From the NCBI GenBank assembly GCA_024743175.1, contig JANSXA010000008.1, positions 124,001 through 188,000 of the forward strand: a stretch of DNA of 64,000 bases, written 5' to 3'. Of the stretch, positions 33,472 through 43,081 are shown piece by piece. Positions within the stretch are counted from its first letter, which is position 1. Every line of letters begins with the position of its first letter. The stretch comes from Pseudomonadaceae bacterium (GTDB lineage: Bacteria; Pseudomonadota; Gammaproteobacteria; Pseudomonadales; Azotimanducaceae). Under the pieces are notes generated by a model. The model did no database searches. It had not been told where the DNA came from and was given only the letters and a program-made list of their open reading frames with translations. Both the position numbers and the translations under genes were made by a program.

Positions 33472-36384
33472 GTGGCGATGCCGCCCGAGAGGAATACCAA
33501 CATCGAAAAGTCGTCAGGCGACTGGTCTATCTATAAACGTCTTCTCAGGTACGTGGCTCCCCACTGGATGCTGCTGCTTGTCTCGTTTCTGGGATTTTTA
33601 GGCGCTGCCGGCTCGGAGGCCTATTTTGCCTATCTCTTTGGTCAGCTCATTGATTCATGGGAAGAAGCGGTTGTCATAGCAGCGGCCAGTATCCCGGTGC
33701 TGATGTTCATGACTGCGTTGGGTCGCGCCACCGGTTCAATTATTGGTGAATCCCTCATGGCGCGAGTGTCGTTTCATGTGGTGTACACCCTGCGACAGGA
33801 ACTGTTCAACCAGTTATTGAAACTGCCCAGCAGCTTTTTCGATAAAAACTCTCAAGGCCATACTGTTTCGCGCCTGACGTTCACTGTGGCGCAGCTGCGT
33901 GATACCGGTACCGATGCGCTGCGCGCAATTATTCAGGATGGACTGAAAGTAATCGTTTATCTGAGCGCAATGGTGTGGATGAACTGGCAGATGACCCTTC
34001 TGTTCATAGGCACGCTACCTGTGCTGGCCTTTGTTGTCGTATTCGCCAGTAATCGATTTCGCAGAATAAGCCGCCGCATACAGGGATCCATGGGAGATGT
34101 TACCCACGTGGTGTCTGAGACTACCGCGGGTTACCGGGTGGTGCGCACGTTTGGTGGTCAGGACTACGAAACCAGAAGATTTGAGAAGTCTAATCGCGTC
34201 AACCGCCAACAGAATTTGAAGATGGCGGTCACTAAAGTGTTCAGTGCGCAGATGAACGAAACCATTATCGCGTTGGCGATCTGCGTTCTTATCTTTCTGT
34301 TGTATGACAGCTCCGGGAGTATGACCAGCGGTGAGGCGGTGACGTTTCTGACCTGGGCGGGCCTGTTAGGATCGCCGATCAAAAAACTCTCTGAAGTAAA
34401 TGCCAAACTTCAGCGCGGGCTGGCGGCGGCTGAAGATGTCTTTGCGCAACTGGATTCTGCCGTCGAGCGGGATGAAGGTAGCGAAGAGATAGGGCGCGCA
34501 ACAGGTTCGCTGGTGTTTGAAGATGTGTCATTTACTTACGGTGGTGACACGCCAGTATTGCGCCATGTCAACCTCTCAATTGAACCAGGCCAGACGATTG
34601 CCCTGGTAGGGCGGTCGGGTAGTGGTAAGACCACCATCGCTAGTCTGATCCCGCGATTCTACGAATTGGAGCAAGGCCGGATTCTGCTCGATGGAAAAGA
34701 TATAAGGTCCTATTCATTACCGGCTCTGCGGCGTCAGATTGCCCTCGTTTCTCAACAGGTCACTTTGTTTAACGATACTCTGCGCAACAATATCGCATAC
34801 GGTGACCTGCAGGATTGCAGTGATGAAGCGATTCAGCAGGCCGTTTCTCGAGCTTATGCCAATGATTTTATCACCGCTCTGCCGGATGGATTCGATACCA
34901 TTGTTGGCGACGATGGCGTACTGCTGTCCGGCGGTCAGCGGCAGCGTGTAGCCATTGCCAGGGCGCTGCTTAAAGACGCACCACTGCTGATTCTTGATGA
35001 AGCCACCTCGGCTCTGGATAACGAATCTGAACGGTATATACAGGCTGCGCTTGACGCGGTGATGGAAGGGCGCACAACCATTGTCATCGCACACCGTTTA
35101 TCTACCGTGGAATCTGCAGACAGTATTGTTGTACTTGATGAAGGGCAGATTGTAGAAGTTGGAACGCATGATGAGCTGCTCGCCGCTGATGGGCTTTATG
35201 CCGAGTTGCACAGTGCTCAGTTCCAGGACGAAGCTCCGGCAAAAAAGAAGAAGCGAGCGGTGCGAAACAAAGATCAGGCGGTAGTGCGGACAAGCCTGCC
35301 CAGCGGTGAATATTTTGAAAGATCAGCTCTGGGTTTATCTCAGGCCTGGTATGACGGCGCCTGGTGGCTTCACCTGCTGCGTCCATTGTCCGGAGTGTAT
35401 AACTGGGGGCGAAAACGCCAGCTCAAACCTTATCAAACAGGTAAAAGAGCGCCTGCCCGTACCAGCCTGCCGGTTATTGTAGTCGGTAACATTACGGTTG
35501 GTGGGACCGGTAAAACTCCGATGGTGAGCTGGCTTGTTGAAGAGCTGCGAACGTTAGGTTTCGCTCCAGGTGTTGTGTTGCGGGGCTACGGTGGACGCTT
35601 GAGTAAAACGGGTACTCTCGTCCCCACCGGTGCAGATCCCGAACGTTACAGCGATGAGGCGGTGCAACTGCGTGATCGCCTCGGTTGTCCCGTGGCTATA
35701 TCTGCCAACCGCCTGAAAGGGCTGCGGCTGCTGGAAACACAGGTGTGCGATATCGCCATTTCTGACGATGGTTTACAACACTATGCTATGGCCAGAGATA
35801 TTGAGATTGCCATTATTGACGGCGCGCGTGGCGTTGGTAACGGCAGGTTGTTACCCGCCGGACCCTTGCGGGAGCCTGTTGAACGACTACAGGAAGTAGA
35901 CTGGGTGATCGCCAATGGTGAGTCCAGTGGCCTGGTTGAGGCTGAATCAGTGATGCGCATGCGTGCTGATGGCTTCATTAATCTGGCCAGTGGTGAGCAG
36001 CTGACCTGCGCGGCATTCTGCGGACGTTTCAGCCAGGTGCACGCCGTGTGCGGAATTGGCAATCCGCGACGCTTTTTTGAATCCCTGCATGAGTTGGGGA
36101 TCAGTACGATAAAACATACTTACAGCGATCATTACGACTTCTCTGGTCCTGAAGTGCGTTTTGGCGATGGCATGCAGGTTGTCTGCACGGAGAAAGATGC
36201 CGCTAAGCTTAAGCATCTGGAAGATGATTTCAGTCACGTCTGGTACCTGCGCGTTTCTGTGCAATTGGAAACCAACGCCCGGGACATATTGCAGGGTTTA
36301 CTGGTGGAACGTGCCATTGTGCCTCGGCCGGCGGATCCTGCAGACGAAATCGATGCTGGTCAGAATCTGGAAGTCACCCCGTGA
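33472..36384 (+). CDS. MsbA-LpxK fusion: lipid A flippase joined to lipid A 4'-kinase
   Basis: One uninterrupted frame encodes 970 residues. Residues 1-585 are a complete MsbA-type ABC exporter: six-helix domain, then Walker A GRSGSGKTT (381-389), LSGGQRQRVAIARALL and Walker B LLILDEATSALD. Residues 586-617 are a basic linker (AKKKKRAVRNK). Residues 618-950 are a full-length LpxK: P-loop GNITVGGTGKTP (672-683), GYGGRLSKTGTLVP, ISDDGLQHYAMARD and YSDHYDFSG. LpxK phosphorylates the lipid A disaccharide on the inner face; MsbA flips lipid A across the membrane. An in-frame GTG at codon 605 could start a separate LpxK internally. The start is GTG at 33472 or ATG at 33478. kdsB overlaps the stop. 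Confidence 0.92.
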   Translation: MAMPPERNTNIEKSSGDWSIYKRLLRYVAPHWMLLLVSFLGFLGAAGSEAYFAYLFGQLIDSWEEAVVIAAASIPVLMFMTALGRATGSIIGESLMARVSFHVVYTLRQELFNQLLKLPSSFFDKNSQGHTVSRLTFTVAQLRDTGTDALRAIIQDGLKVIVYLSAMVWMNWQMTLLFIGTLPVLAFVVVFASNRFRRISRRIQGSMGDVTHVVSETTAGYRVVRTFGGQDYETRRFEKSNRVNRQQNLKMAVTKVFSAQMNETIIALAICVLIFLLYDSSGSMTSGEAVTFLTWAGLLGSPIKKLSEVNAKLQRGLAAAEDVFAQLDSAVERDEGSEEIGRATGSLVFEDVSFTYGGDTPVLRHVNLSIEPGQTIALVGRSGSGKTTIASLIPRFYELEQGRILLDGKDIRSYSLPALRRQIALVSQQVTLFNDTLRNNIAYGDLQDCSDEAIQQAVSRAYANDFITALPDGFDTIVGDDGVLLSGGQRQRVAIARALLKDAPLLILDEATSALDNESERYIQAALDAVMEGRTTIVIAHRLSTVESADSIVVLDEGQIVEVGTHDELLAADGLYAELHSAQFQDEAPAKKKKRAVRNKDQAVVRTSLPSGEYFERSALGLSQAWYDGAWWLHLLRPLSGVYNWGRKRQLKPYQTGKRAPARTSLPVIVVGNITVGGTGKTPMVSWLVEELRTLGFAPGVVLRGYGGRLSKTGTLVPTGADPERYSDEAVQLRDRLGCPVAISANRLKGLRLLETQVCDIAISDDGLQHYAMARDIEIAIIDGARGVGNGRLLPAGPLREPVERLQEVDWVIANGESSGLVEAESVMRMRADGFINLASGEQLTCAAFCGRFSQVHAVCGIGNPRRFFESLHELGISTIKHTYSDHYDFSGPEVRFGDGMQVVCTEKDAAKLKHLEDDFSHVWYLRVSVQLETNARDILQGLLVERAIVPRPADPADEIDAGQNLEVTP

Positions 36385-37148
36385 AGGTGCATGTTGTCGT
36401 ACCGGCACGCTTGGCCTCAACACGTTTGCCTGGCAAACCTCTGGCACTGATCCAGGGTATTCCGATGATCGTGCGCGTGATGATGGCGGTCCAGGATGCG
36501 GGTGTAGATACGGTTACCGCGGCAGTTGATGACCACAGTGTTTTATCTGCGGTTGAAGCAGCAGGGTTTGCGGCGATGCTGACCTCAGAGGATCATCCGT
36601 CAGGGTCTGATCGGGTCATGGAGGTGGTAAGCCGCTCAGGCTGGCAGGACACAGATGTTGTCATTAATGTGCAGGGCGATGAGCCTTTGCTGCCGGCGTC
36701 TCTGATCTCTCAACTGGCTGAACTCATGCGAGCGGATTCTGCAATGGAAATGGCAACGGTCTCTGAACCGATTGTGAGTGTTGCAGATTTCCTGAATCCC
36801 AACATTGTTAAGGTTGTAACCACTTCTCAAGGGGACGCGCTGTATTTTTCCCGTGCGCCCATTCCTCTGCCGCGTGATCTGATTCTCAACGATGCCCTGA
36901 CGGACACTCAGATTGATAGCTTCAAACCACAGCGGCACGTAGGTCTGTACGCCTTTCGTGTAGCGGCTCTGAGGAAATTTGTATCACTGCGCGATGCGCA
37001 CCTGGAAGGCATTGAATCGCTTGAGCAGCTTCGCTGGCTGGAAGCGGGCGGGCGCATCCGGGTTCTATCCAGTCCGGTGCCGGTACCCGGCGGTGTCGAT
37101 ACACCAGAGGATCTGGCTCGTGTTGAGCAGATCCTGCTGGCGCAATAG
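36381..37148 (+). CDS. kdsB: 3-deoxy-manno-octulosonate cytidylyltransferase KdsB
   Basis: This 255-residue CMP-Kdo synthetase has the N-terminal VVPARLASTRLPGKPLALI nucleotide loop, VINVQGDEPLLPASLI, and YFSRAPIPLPRD, with RHVGLYAFR near the end. It activates Kdo for transfer to lipid A. The start is GTG at 36381, overlapping the fusion gene stop (GTGA), so lipid A kinase, flippase and Kdo activation are co-translated. The small Trm112/YcaR-like gene often found between lpxK and kdsB is absent. Confidence 0.94.
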   Translation: MKVHVVVPARLASTRLPGKPLALIQGIPMIVRVMMAVQDAGVDTVTAAVDDHSVLSAVEAAGFAAMLTSEDHPSGSDRVMEVVSRSGWQDTDVVINVQGDEPLLPASLISQLAELMRADSAMEMATVSEPIVSVADFLNPNIVKVVTTSQGDALYFSRAPIPLPRDLILNDALTDTQIDSFKPQRHVGLYAFRVAALRKFVSLRDAHLEGIESLEQLRWLEAGGRIRVLSSPVPVPGGVDTPEDLARVEQILLAQ

Positions 37149-37157
37149 TCACTGAGT

Positions 37158-37925
37158 TTATTTGGGTGCCATACGAATGCCGCCGTCAAGACGGATGGTC
37201 TCACCGTTGAGATAGGTGTTTTCGACAATGTGTGTGGCCAGCATGCCGTATTCGGGTGGAATGCCCAACCGCTTCGGATATTGCACCATGTCTATCAACG
37301 GGTTGCGCACCTGATCAGGCGCGCCGGCCATCATCGGTGTATCGAAGATGCCCGGTGCAATCGTGCACACGCGGATGCCCTGACGGGACAGGTCCCTGGC
37401 GATAGGTAAAGTCATCCCGGCAACGCCGGCTTTACTGGCTGTGTAAGCGGCCTGACCAACCTGTCCATCAAACGCAGCTACGGATGCAGTGTTAACAATC
37501 ACGCCGCGCTCCAGGGCTTCACCTTCGGGTTCGTTGTCCTGCATGATGGCGGCACATTTGCTCAGAACCGAAAAGGTACCCACCAGATTCACCTGGATAA
37601 TCATATTGAATTTGTTGATATCCAGCGCGCCGTCGCGACCAACGGTTCGGGCTGCAGCGCCGATGCCGGCGCAGTTCACATTGATGTGGATAGCCCCGTA
37701 ATCGGCTTTGATCTGCGCAATTGCGGCTGTGACGGAAGCATCATCGGTGACGTTCACCTGGTAGGCCCGCGCATTGCCCAGTTCTTTGGCAGTCTGTTCA
37801 GCAAGTTCATGGTTCAGGTCAAGGATGGCTACCTGACCACCTCGAGCGATAATCGCTTCTGCTGTAGCGCGACCAAGGCCCGAGGCGCCGCCGGTGATTG
37901 CAGCTACTTTGCCTTCGATATTCAT
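37158..37925 (-). CDS. SDR oxidoreductase, type-2 3-hydroxyacyl-CoA dehydrogenase-like
   Basis: This 255-residue short-chain dehydrogenase has TGGASGLGRATAEAI for NAD binding, NCAGIG, the catalytic serine region NTASVAAFDGQVGQAAYTASKAG containing YxxxK, and the C-terminal GETIRLDGGIRM. The inserted MQDNEPEGEALERGVIVNT segment is typical of HSD17B10-like 3-hydroxyacyl-CoA dehydrogenases. It would oxidise 3-hydroxyacyl-CoA in beta-oxidation or branched-chain acid breakdown. It is convergent to kdsB with nine bases between. Confidence 0.87.
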   Translation of the reverse strand: MNIEGKVAAITGGASGLGRATAEAIIARGGQVAILDLNHELAEQTAKELGNARAYQVNVTDDASVTAAIAQIKADYGAIHINVNCAGIGAAARTVGRDGALDINKFNMIIQVNLVGTFSVLSKCAAIMQDNEPEGEALERGVIVNTASVAAFDGQVGQAAYTASKAGVAGMTLPIARDLSRQGIRVCTIAPGIFDTPMMAGAPDQVRNPLIDMVQYPKRLGIPPEYGMLATHIVENTYLNGETIRLDGGIRMAPK

Positions 37926-38014
37926 ATTCTCTGTCTCCTTTGCATTGAATAGCGTGACTCATTATTTACGCGCGTTAGTATAACGGTCTTTGGTTAACCG
38001 CCGGCACCTGCAGT

Positions 38015-38548
38015 ATGGAATATGTGCACAATTTTTTATCCGACATTGAGACTCAGGTGCTCACCTGCTGGGCTCTGAACAGCGACGATCTGGACTGGCG
38101 AGCAGAAACCTTCAGCATCTACGGCCGCACGGTTACCGCGCCCAGGACCGCGGCCTGGTACGGTGACGATGGTTTGAACTATCGATACAGTGGCATTGAC
38201 CACACCACTTCAGGGTGGCCCGATCAACTCAAGGGCCTGCACCAGCGGGTAAACGAAAGGGCGGGCTGCCATTTCAATTTTGTACTGCTCAATCGATACG
38301 AAGATGGCGGCCAGTATATGGGATGGCACCGGGATGACGAGGCGGCAGCTGCACCGCTGATTGCATCGTTAAGTCTGGGGGGCTGTCGTCGCTTCCGTTA
38401 TCGGACAGGTCCAGGTGAAACGTCAACTGCGATCGACCTCGATGCCGGATCGCTGCTTATATTTGATGGCACACTTCAGCACACGTTAACCCGCACTGCA
38501 CGGCATGTGGCTCCACGCATCAATCTTACCTTCAGGTCAATTCACTGA
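38015..38548 (+). CDS. alkB: AlkB-family 2-oxoglutarate/Fe(II) dioxygenase
   Basis: This 177-residue dioxygenase has the AlkB motifs LLNRYEDGGQYMGWHRDDE with iron ligands H105 and D107, the third ligand H156 in GTLQHTL, and the 2-oxoglutarate arginine in APRINLTFR. It resembles the short ALKBH2/3-type nucleic-acid demethylases in that the nucleotide-lid region precedes a compact core. It removes alkyl groups from bases by oxidation. Its stop overlaps the murB start by one base (TGATG). Confidence 0.87.
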   Translation: MEYVHNFLSDIETQVLTCWALNSDDLDWRAETFSIYGRTVTAPRTAAWYGDDGLNYRYSGIDHTTSGWPDQLKGLHQRVNERAGCHFNFVLLNRYEDGGQYMGWHRDDEAAAAPLIASLSLGGCRRFRYRTGPGETSTAIDLDAGSLLIFDGTLQHTLTRTARHVAPRINLTFRSIH

Positions 38549-39558
38549 TGCGGATACAGCAAGACATGCCGATACCAAACACGTTGGCGCTGCCTGCCAG
38601 AGCGAAAATGGGTATCCGTGCAACCTGCGTAGAAGAAGTTCAGGAAGCTCAGCGCTACTGCCGGGAACATGGACTGCCTTTTTTGGCGTTAGGGGAAGGC
38701 TCCAACGTGGTGGCGCGCACCCACGTGGCACAATTTGTCTGCCTGATGGGATTAACGGGTATTAAAGTGGTGGCGCAGTCCCCGCGCGAAGTTCTCGTGG
38801 ATGTGGCAGCGGGGGAAAACTGGCATCAGACGGTGTCACATACGCTGTCCCAGGGTTGGTACGGGCTTGAAAATCTCGCTCTGATTCCCGGCTCGGCGGG
38901 TGCAGCCCCGGTGCAGAATATCGGCGCTTATGGGGTTGAGGTTGCGGGTCTTATTGACCAGGTGGAAATCATTGACGATCAAGGTGAACTGCAGTTACTG
39001 GACGTTGCCAGCTGTGAGTTCAGTTATCGGAACAGTATTTTCAAGACCCGCAGAGACTGGATAATTACGCGAATACGTTTGCGCCTGCACAGGCAGGCTG
39101 ACGTCGTGATCGCGTACCCGGAACTGCAGGCAGATCTAGCTGCGCAGCATCAATCGAATCCGACACCGGAAGCTGTGTTTGATGCAGTTCAACGGATCAG
39201 GAGAAACAAGTTGCCAGACGTAAACATAAACCCGAACGTCGGTAGCTTTTTCAAGAACCCGCTGGTCGCGGCCCCTTTTGCATCTGCCTTGAAAGATCAC
39301 AACACGTGGCTGAAAGTTTTTCCTCAGGATGGGGTCGGTGAGATGGTCAAATTAAGCGCTGCCCAGCTGATTGATCAGCTGGGATGGAAGGATCGCCCCG
39401 CAGCAGAAGTGATGTGTTGGCAAGCACAGCCACTGGTGCTGGTGAACCGAGGCAAAGCGGACAGCGATGCCGTCCTGAGCTTTGCCGAATCGATCCGTGC
39501 AGACGTTTTATCTCACTTTGGTGTTCACTTGGAACTGGAGCCGTCGGTACTGTCCTGA
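38548..39558 (+). CDS. murB: UDP-N-acetylmuramate dehydrogenase MurB
   Basis: This 336-residue type I MurB has the FAD-binding [10 protein letters not shown] and [24 protein letters not shown] segments, SYRNSIFK, and the catalytic serine in [11 protein letters not shown]. It reduces UDP-GlcNAc-enolpyruvate to UDP-MurNAc in peptidoglycan synthesis, using NADPH. Its last 34 bases overlap the end of the convergent rne gene. Confidence 0.94.
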   Translation: MRIQQDMPIPNTLALPARAKMGIRATCVEEVQEAQRYCREHGLPFLALGEGSNVVARTHVAQFVCLMGLTGIKVVAQSPREVLVDVAAGENWHQTVSHTLSQGWYGLENLALIPGSAGAAPVQNIGAYGVEVAGLIDQVEIIDDQGELQLLDVASCEFSYRNSIFKTRRDWIITRIRLRLHRQADVVIAYPELQADLAAQHQSNPTPEAVFDAVQRIRRNKLPDVNINPNVGSFFKNPLVAAPFASALKDHNTWLKVFPQDGVGEMVKLSAAQLIDQLGWKDRPAAEVMCWQAQPLVLVNRGKADSDAVLSFAESIRADVLSHFGVHLELEPSVLS

Positions 39559-42392
39559 CGTCCACTGCTGTTACTCATTACACCCTGCTTTTTGAGTTCC
39601 GCTTCACGTTGCCGGCGTTTAATCTCGCGCGGGTCGTTGTAAGCACGTGCTGGCCGGGCTGGAGCAGGTTCAGCAGCGGGAGTTTGCTCTGCGGCAGCAG
39701 CCTCCGGTGCGGCAACTTCTGTTTCAGCTTCTGCTTTTGGCTCAGCTTTTTGCTCAGCTTTTTGCTCTGTCTTCTGCTCTGCTTGAGACGTTTGTTCTGC
39801 AGTTTCAGCTGATTGATCATTTTCGCTTTGCGGTGCTGGATCTTTAGGAGTAGCCCGTCGGTTTCTGGCAGGTGCTTTTTCCGTCACTGCTTCAGCGGCG
39901 GCAACCGGTTGCTCCAGAACCGGAGGTTCAGACACCTCAGGCTGTTCCTGCCTGGATTGCTCTACAGGTTGCGTCTCTTTGCGGGCTGCTTCGCTGACCG
40001 TGTTGTTCTCTGCGCTCTTTTTATTTCGGTTGCGCGGGTCGTTAGATGCTCTGCCGCGTGGCTTTGTCGGTTTACGCTCCGAAAAATCAGCTTCAGCTTT
40101 ATCATGGGATGCAGCGGCAGACACAGTTCCACCAACGGCATTGGATACAACCTCTACAGTACTCTTGCTTCTGTCAGGCCCCTGGCTTTTGAAGGTAGAC
40201 GGGTTGGTTGCGGGTTTAGATTCTGAGCGGTCTCGCTTGGGTGCTCGTTTGCTGCTCGCAAGTGCATCCTCGCTGGGTGCTCGCTCAGCTGCAGAAGGTC
40301 TGGGTTTCTTAGGCCCTTCGCGCTTTGGCGTTCTGGACTTCTCAGCCGTTTCCTTGGATTCGCTTTTATTGCGGTTCTCAGGTTTGTCGCTTTTGCGGCT
40401 GTTACGTTTTGGCCGATCGCGGTTACTTTCGCGATTGTCTTCGCGCTTGGTCGCATCGCCGGCGGAGTTGTTGTCACTTTTTGCGGGTCTGCTTTGTTCC
40501 GCTTTGGATTGTGTTGTCCTGGCCTGATCGCGACTGGTCCTGCCGCGTGAAGGCTGCTCACGATCCTGACGCTTGGCTGGTGTCCGGGTGCGGTTTTCGG
40601 TTTTCCTTTTAGCGGATGGTCGCTCATCCGCCGCAGGTGCCGCATCATCGCTGAACAGGTTTTTGACCAGTTTTGACCAGAAGCCGGCTTTTGCGGTGCT
40701 GGCTTCGGGAGTAGCTGTCGCTGCCGCTGGCGTCGCAGCTGCCGCAGGTTTTTCTGGTGCTGCCACTGGTGCTGGCGGCGGTTGTTGAGGCTGTAAAGTC
40801 TGCACTGCCGCCTGTGGTCTGTTTATAACCACGCTGTCGTCCGGAATATCTTCGTCGTTCGCTTTGTTGGCCAGTTCTGAAAGCGTTGAACTGGGTACAA
40901 TACCTTCTTCTTTAACATGGTCATCTCGAAGGCGTTCAACAATGTAATGTGGCGTATCGAGATTGGTGTTCGGGATGATGACAACATGACAGCCGGTGCG
41001 CTGTTCAATTTCTGCCACATCCTGGCGTTTCTCGTTCAACAGGTAAGCGCCTACCGCCAGGGGTACCTGAACGCGCACTACCGCGCTGCGCTCTTTCAAC
41101 GATTCTTCTTCCAGAATTCGCAGAATAGCCAGCGCCAGTGACTTGGTGTCGCGGATGCGACCCTGGCCATTACAGCGCGGGCACAAAACGGTAGTGATTT
41201 CTTCCAGTGAGGGACGTAAGCGCTGGCGGCTCATCTCCATCAACCCAAAACGTGAGATCCGGCTGACCTGTACACGGGCTCGGTCAACTTCCAGCGCGTC
41301 ACGCATGCGGTTTTCCACGGCACGCTGGTTCTTCTGGTTCACCATGTCGATGAAATCAATCACGATAAGGCCACCGATATCGCGTATCCGCAATTGTCGG
41401 GCAACTTCGTCTGCGGCCTCGAGATTGGTGTTCAAGGCGGTTTCTTCAATATCTGCGCCTTTGGTCGCGCGCGCAGAGTTGATGTCTATGGATACCAGAG
41501 CTTCCGTGGGGTCAATGACAATGCTGCCGCCAGAGGGCAGTTTTACCGTGTGCTCAAAAGCCGATTCAATCTGGCTTTCAATCTGATAACGGCTGAACAG
41601 CGGAATGCCATCGCTGTACGGTTTAACTTTTTCTTTGTAATGCGGCATCACCTGGGCAATGAAAGACGAAGCTTCTGCATAGGCCTCTTCGCCTTCAATC
41701 AGCACCTCACCTACATCACGACGCAGGTTGTCGCGTATCGCGCGCAGCACGGCGCTGTTTTCCTGATAGATCAATGAAGGCGTTTTTTCGACTTCATTGG
41801 CACTCTGGATGGCTTGCCAGAGCTGTAAAAGATAAGCCAGGTCCCATTGCAGTTCCTCTGCACTGCGGCCAACACCAGCGGTGCGCACGATGACACCCAT
41901 ACCCTCAGGGATATCCAGGTGAGATAGTGCCTCGCGGAGCTCGTCGCGATCGTCCCCTTCAATACGGCGTGAAATACCGCCGGCTCTGGGGTTGTTGGGC
42001 ATCAGAACCATGTAGCGTCCGGCCAGACTGATGAACGTGGTGAGCGCGGCACCTTTGTTGCCCCGTTCTTCTTTATCAACCTGAACCAGCACTTCCTGGC
42101 CTTCCTGCACCAGGTCCTGGATAGGCGTGCGGGAGCCGCCTTCGCTCATACGTTTCTTGAAGTATCCGCGGGCGATTTCTTTCAGCGGGAGGAAGCCATG
42201 ACGTTCAGAACCGAAGTCGACAAATGCAGCTTCCAGGCTGGGTTCAACGCGGGTGATTCTGGCTTTGTAGATGCTGGATTTTTTCTGTTCGCGGGATCGA
42301 TTTTCTATGTCGAGGTCATTCAGTTTCTGACCATCAACCAGGGCAATGCGTACCTCTTCGGAGTGGGAAGCATTGATTAACATTCTTTTCAT
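39525..42392 (-). CDS. rne: Ribonuclease E
   Basis: This 955-residue RNase E has an N-terminal S1 RNA-binding domain ([21 protein letters not shown]), then the DNase-I-like catalytic core with [14 protein letters not shown] and [11 protein letters not shown] (catalytic aspartates), and the zinc link [10 protein letters not shown] near residue 400. About 440 C-terminal residues form a disordered Lys/Arg/Pro/Glu-rich tail, the usual scaffold for degradosome partners, ending with [17 protein letters not shown]. It initiates mRNA decay and processes rRNA and tRNA. Autoregulation through its 5' leader is expected (see 42412-42446). Confidence 0.95.
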   Translation of the reverse strand: MKRMLINASHSEEVRIALVDGQKLNDLDIENRSREQKKSSIYKARITRVEPSLEAAFVDFGSERHGFLPLKEIARGYFKKRMSEGGSRTPIQDLVQEGQEVLVQVDKEERGNKGAALTTFISLAGRYMVLMPNNPRAGGISRRIEGDDRDELREALSHLDIPEGMGVIVRTAGVGRSAEELQWDLAYLLQLWQAIQSANEVEKTPSLIYQENSAVLRAIRDNLRRDVGEVLIEGEEAYAEASSFIAQVMPHYKEKVKPYSDGIPLFSRYQIESQIESAFEHTVKLPSGGSIVIDPTEALVSIDINSARATKGADIEETALNTNLEAADEVARQLRIRDIGGLIVIDFIDMVNQKNQRAVENRMRDALEVDRARVQVSRISRFGLMEMSRQRLRPSLEEITTVLCPRCNGQGRIRDTKSLALAILRILEEESLKERSAVVRVQVPLAVGAYLLNEKRQDVAEIEQRTGCHVVIIPNTNLDTPHYIVERLRDDHVKEEGIVPSSTLSELANKANDEDIPDDSVVINRPQAAVQTLQPQQPPPAPVAAPEKPAAAATPAAATATPEASTAKAGFWSKLVKNLFSDDAAPAADERPSAKRKTENRTRTPAKRQDREQPSRGRTSRDQARTTQSKAEQSRPAKSDNNSAGDATKREDNRESNRDRPKRNSRKSDKPENRNKSESKETAEKSRTPKREGPKKPRPSAAERAPSEDALASSKRAPKRDRSESKPATNPSTFKSQGPDRSKSTVEVVSNAVGGTVSAAASHDKAEADFSERKPTKPRGRASNDPRNRNKKSAENNTVSEAARKETQPVEQSRQEQPEVSEPPVLEQPVAAAEAVTEKAPARNRRATPKDPAPQSENDQSAETAEQTSQAEQKTEQKAEQKAEPKAEAETEVAAPEAAAAEQTPAAEPAPARPARAYNDPREIKRRQREAELKKQGVMSNSSGRQDSTDGSSSK

Positions 42393-42411
42393 GTTGGACT
42401 CTTAACGTGTC

Positions 42412-42446
42412 TAAAAATAAACGCGCTGATCGCGAGATAAGCGCGT
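42412..42446 (-). promoter_or_regulatory. Hairpin plus U-rich tract in the rne 5' leader
   Basis: On the rne strand, ACGCGCT (42446-42440) pairs perfectly with AGCGCGT (42427-42421) around a 12-base loop, and is followed at once by TTATTTTTA (42420-42412), about 20 bases before the start codon. This looks like an intrinsic terminator or an A/U-rich RNase E cleavage site next to a stem. Either fits feedback control of RNase E levels. Confidence 0.45.
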
Positions 42447-43025
42447 CGTTTGTCGACAACAAAGAGTGTCAGCCGTTGCTATTGGCAGGGTAGGAGGTTG
42501 CGCAATCTACTGATTCGCCACATGGCAGCGTCTGGTTGTAAACCTTCGGCATTCTCATGCGGCTTCAGCTCAGAAAGCTTTCAGCCTGTTTTGGGGACTG
42601 GTCACAGCGTTGTTAGGTGCTGGAAGAACTCAGTGCCCGCCTCAGGCCAGGTACGCCACGTTTTCGTTTCAACTTAAGCGGCGAGTGCGGATGAGCGCTT
42701 GACGCTTGAGTGTCTGTATCTGTTCCCGGTGACATCAACGATGTGTGCACGGGTTCTGGTGAGAGCCGGTGTCACGCGGTGACGTCAAAATCTTTTCCAA
42801 TAGTTCATCGACCAACAGGCGTTTATTTGAGGGCTGGCGCATTCCTTGAGTTGTCCAGGGGAATGCCAATATTGCTCTTAGGCCGTCAGGGCGCACAATG
42901 TTGTCTTGACTCGAGGTGGGCAATTCAGTCGACATCTTTGGATACTCATCTTTGTATTCAAAACGCTGTCGCTGGTTACAGTAAGCGCTGTCGCAGATAT
43001 CGTGCTCACGCCGAGACCAACTGAT

Positions 43026-43044
43026 GTTAGCATTGTTTGCTAAC
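43026..43044. repeat. Perfect inverted repeat upstream of rluC
   Basis: GTTAGCA (43026-43032) and TGCTAAC (43038-43044) are perfect complements around a five-base spacer. The repeat ends 37 bases before the rluC start. It may be an operator or a small RNA hairpin. Confidence 0.4.
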
Positions 43045-43081
43045 TCCTTCAAAGCCCTAAAGTTTATATGTTTTTACAGCC

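Larger units (their letters stand above)
42393..43081. other. 689-base divergent region between rne and rluC; rne leader
   Basis: No convincing gene lies here. Frames of 66-105 codons on either strand show no recognisable domain. The segment next to rne contains a hairpin with U-rich tail (42412-42446). The segment next to rluC contains a perfect inverted repeat (43026-43044). A long, structured 5' untranslated region is normal for rne in this group, so most of the gap is probably leader and promoter DNA. Confidence 0.6.

Noticed and set aside
35281-35290. Independent lpxK gene starting at the in-frame GTG at 35284
   Set aside because: There is no stop codon between the MsbA and LpxK parts, so a fusion is the direct reading. 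Internal initiation is kept as a possibility in the finding.
42735-43052. Minus-strand frame of 105 codons upstream of rne, with a 66-codon version starting at an ATG
   Set aside because: It has no good ribosome site and no recognisable domain, and it lies in a region expected to be leader/promoter DNA. It would need conservation evidence.
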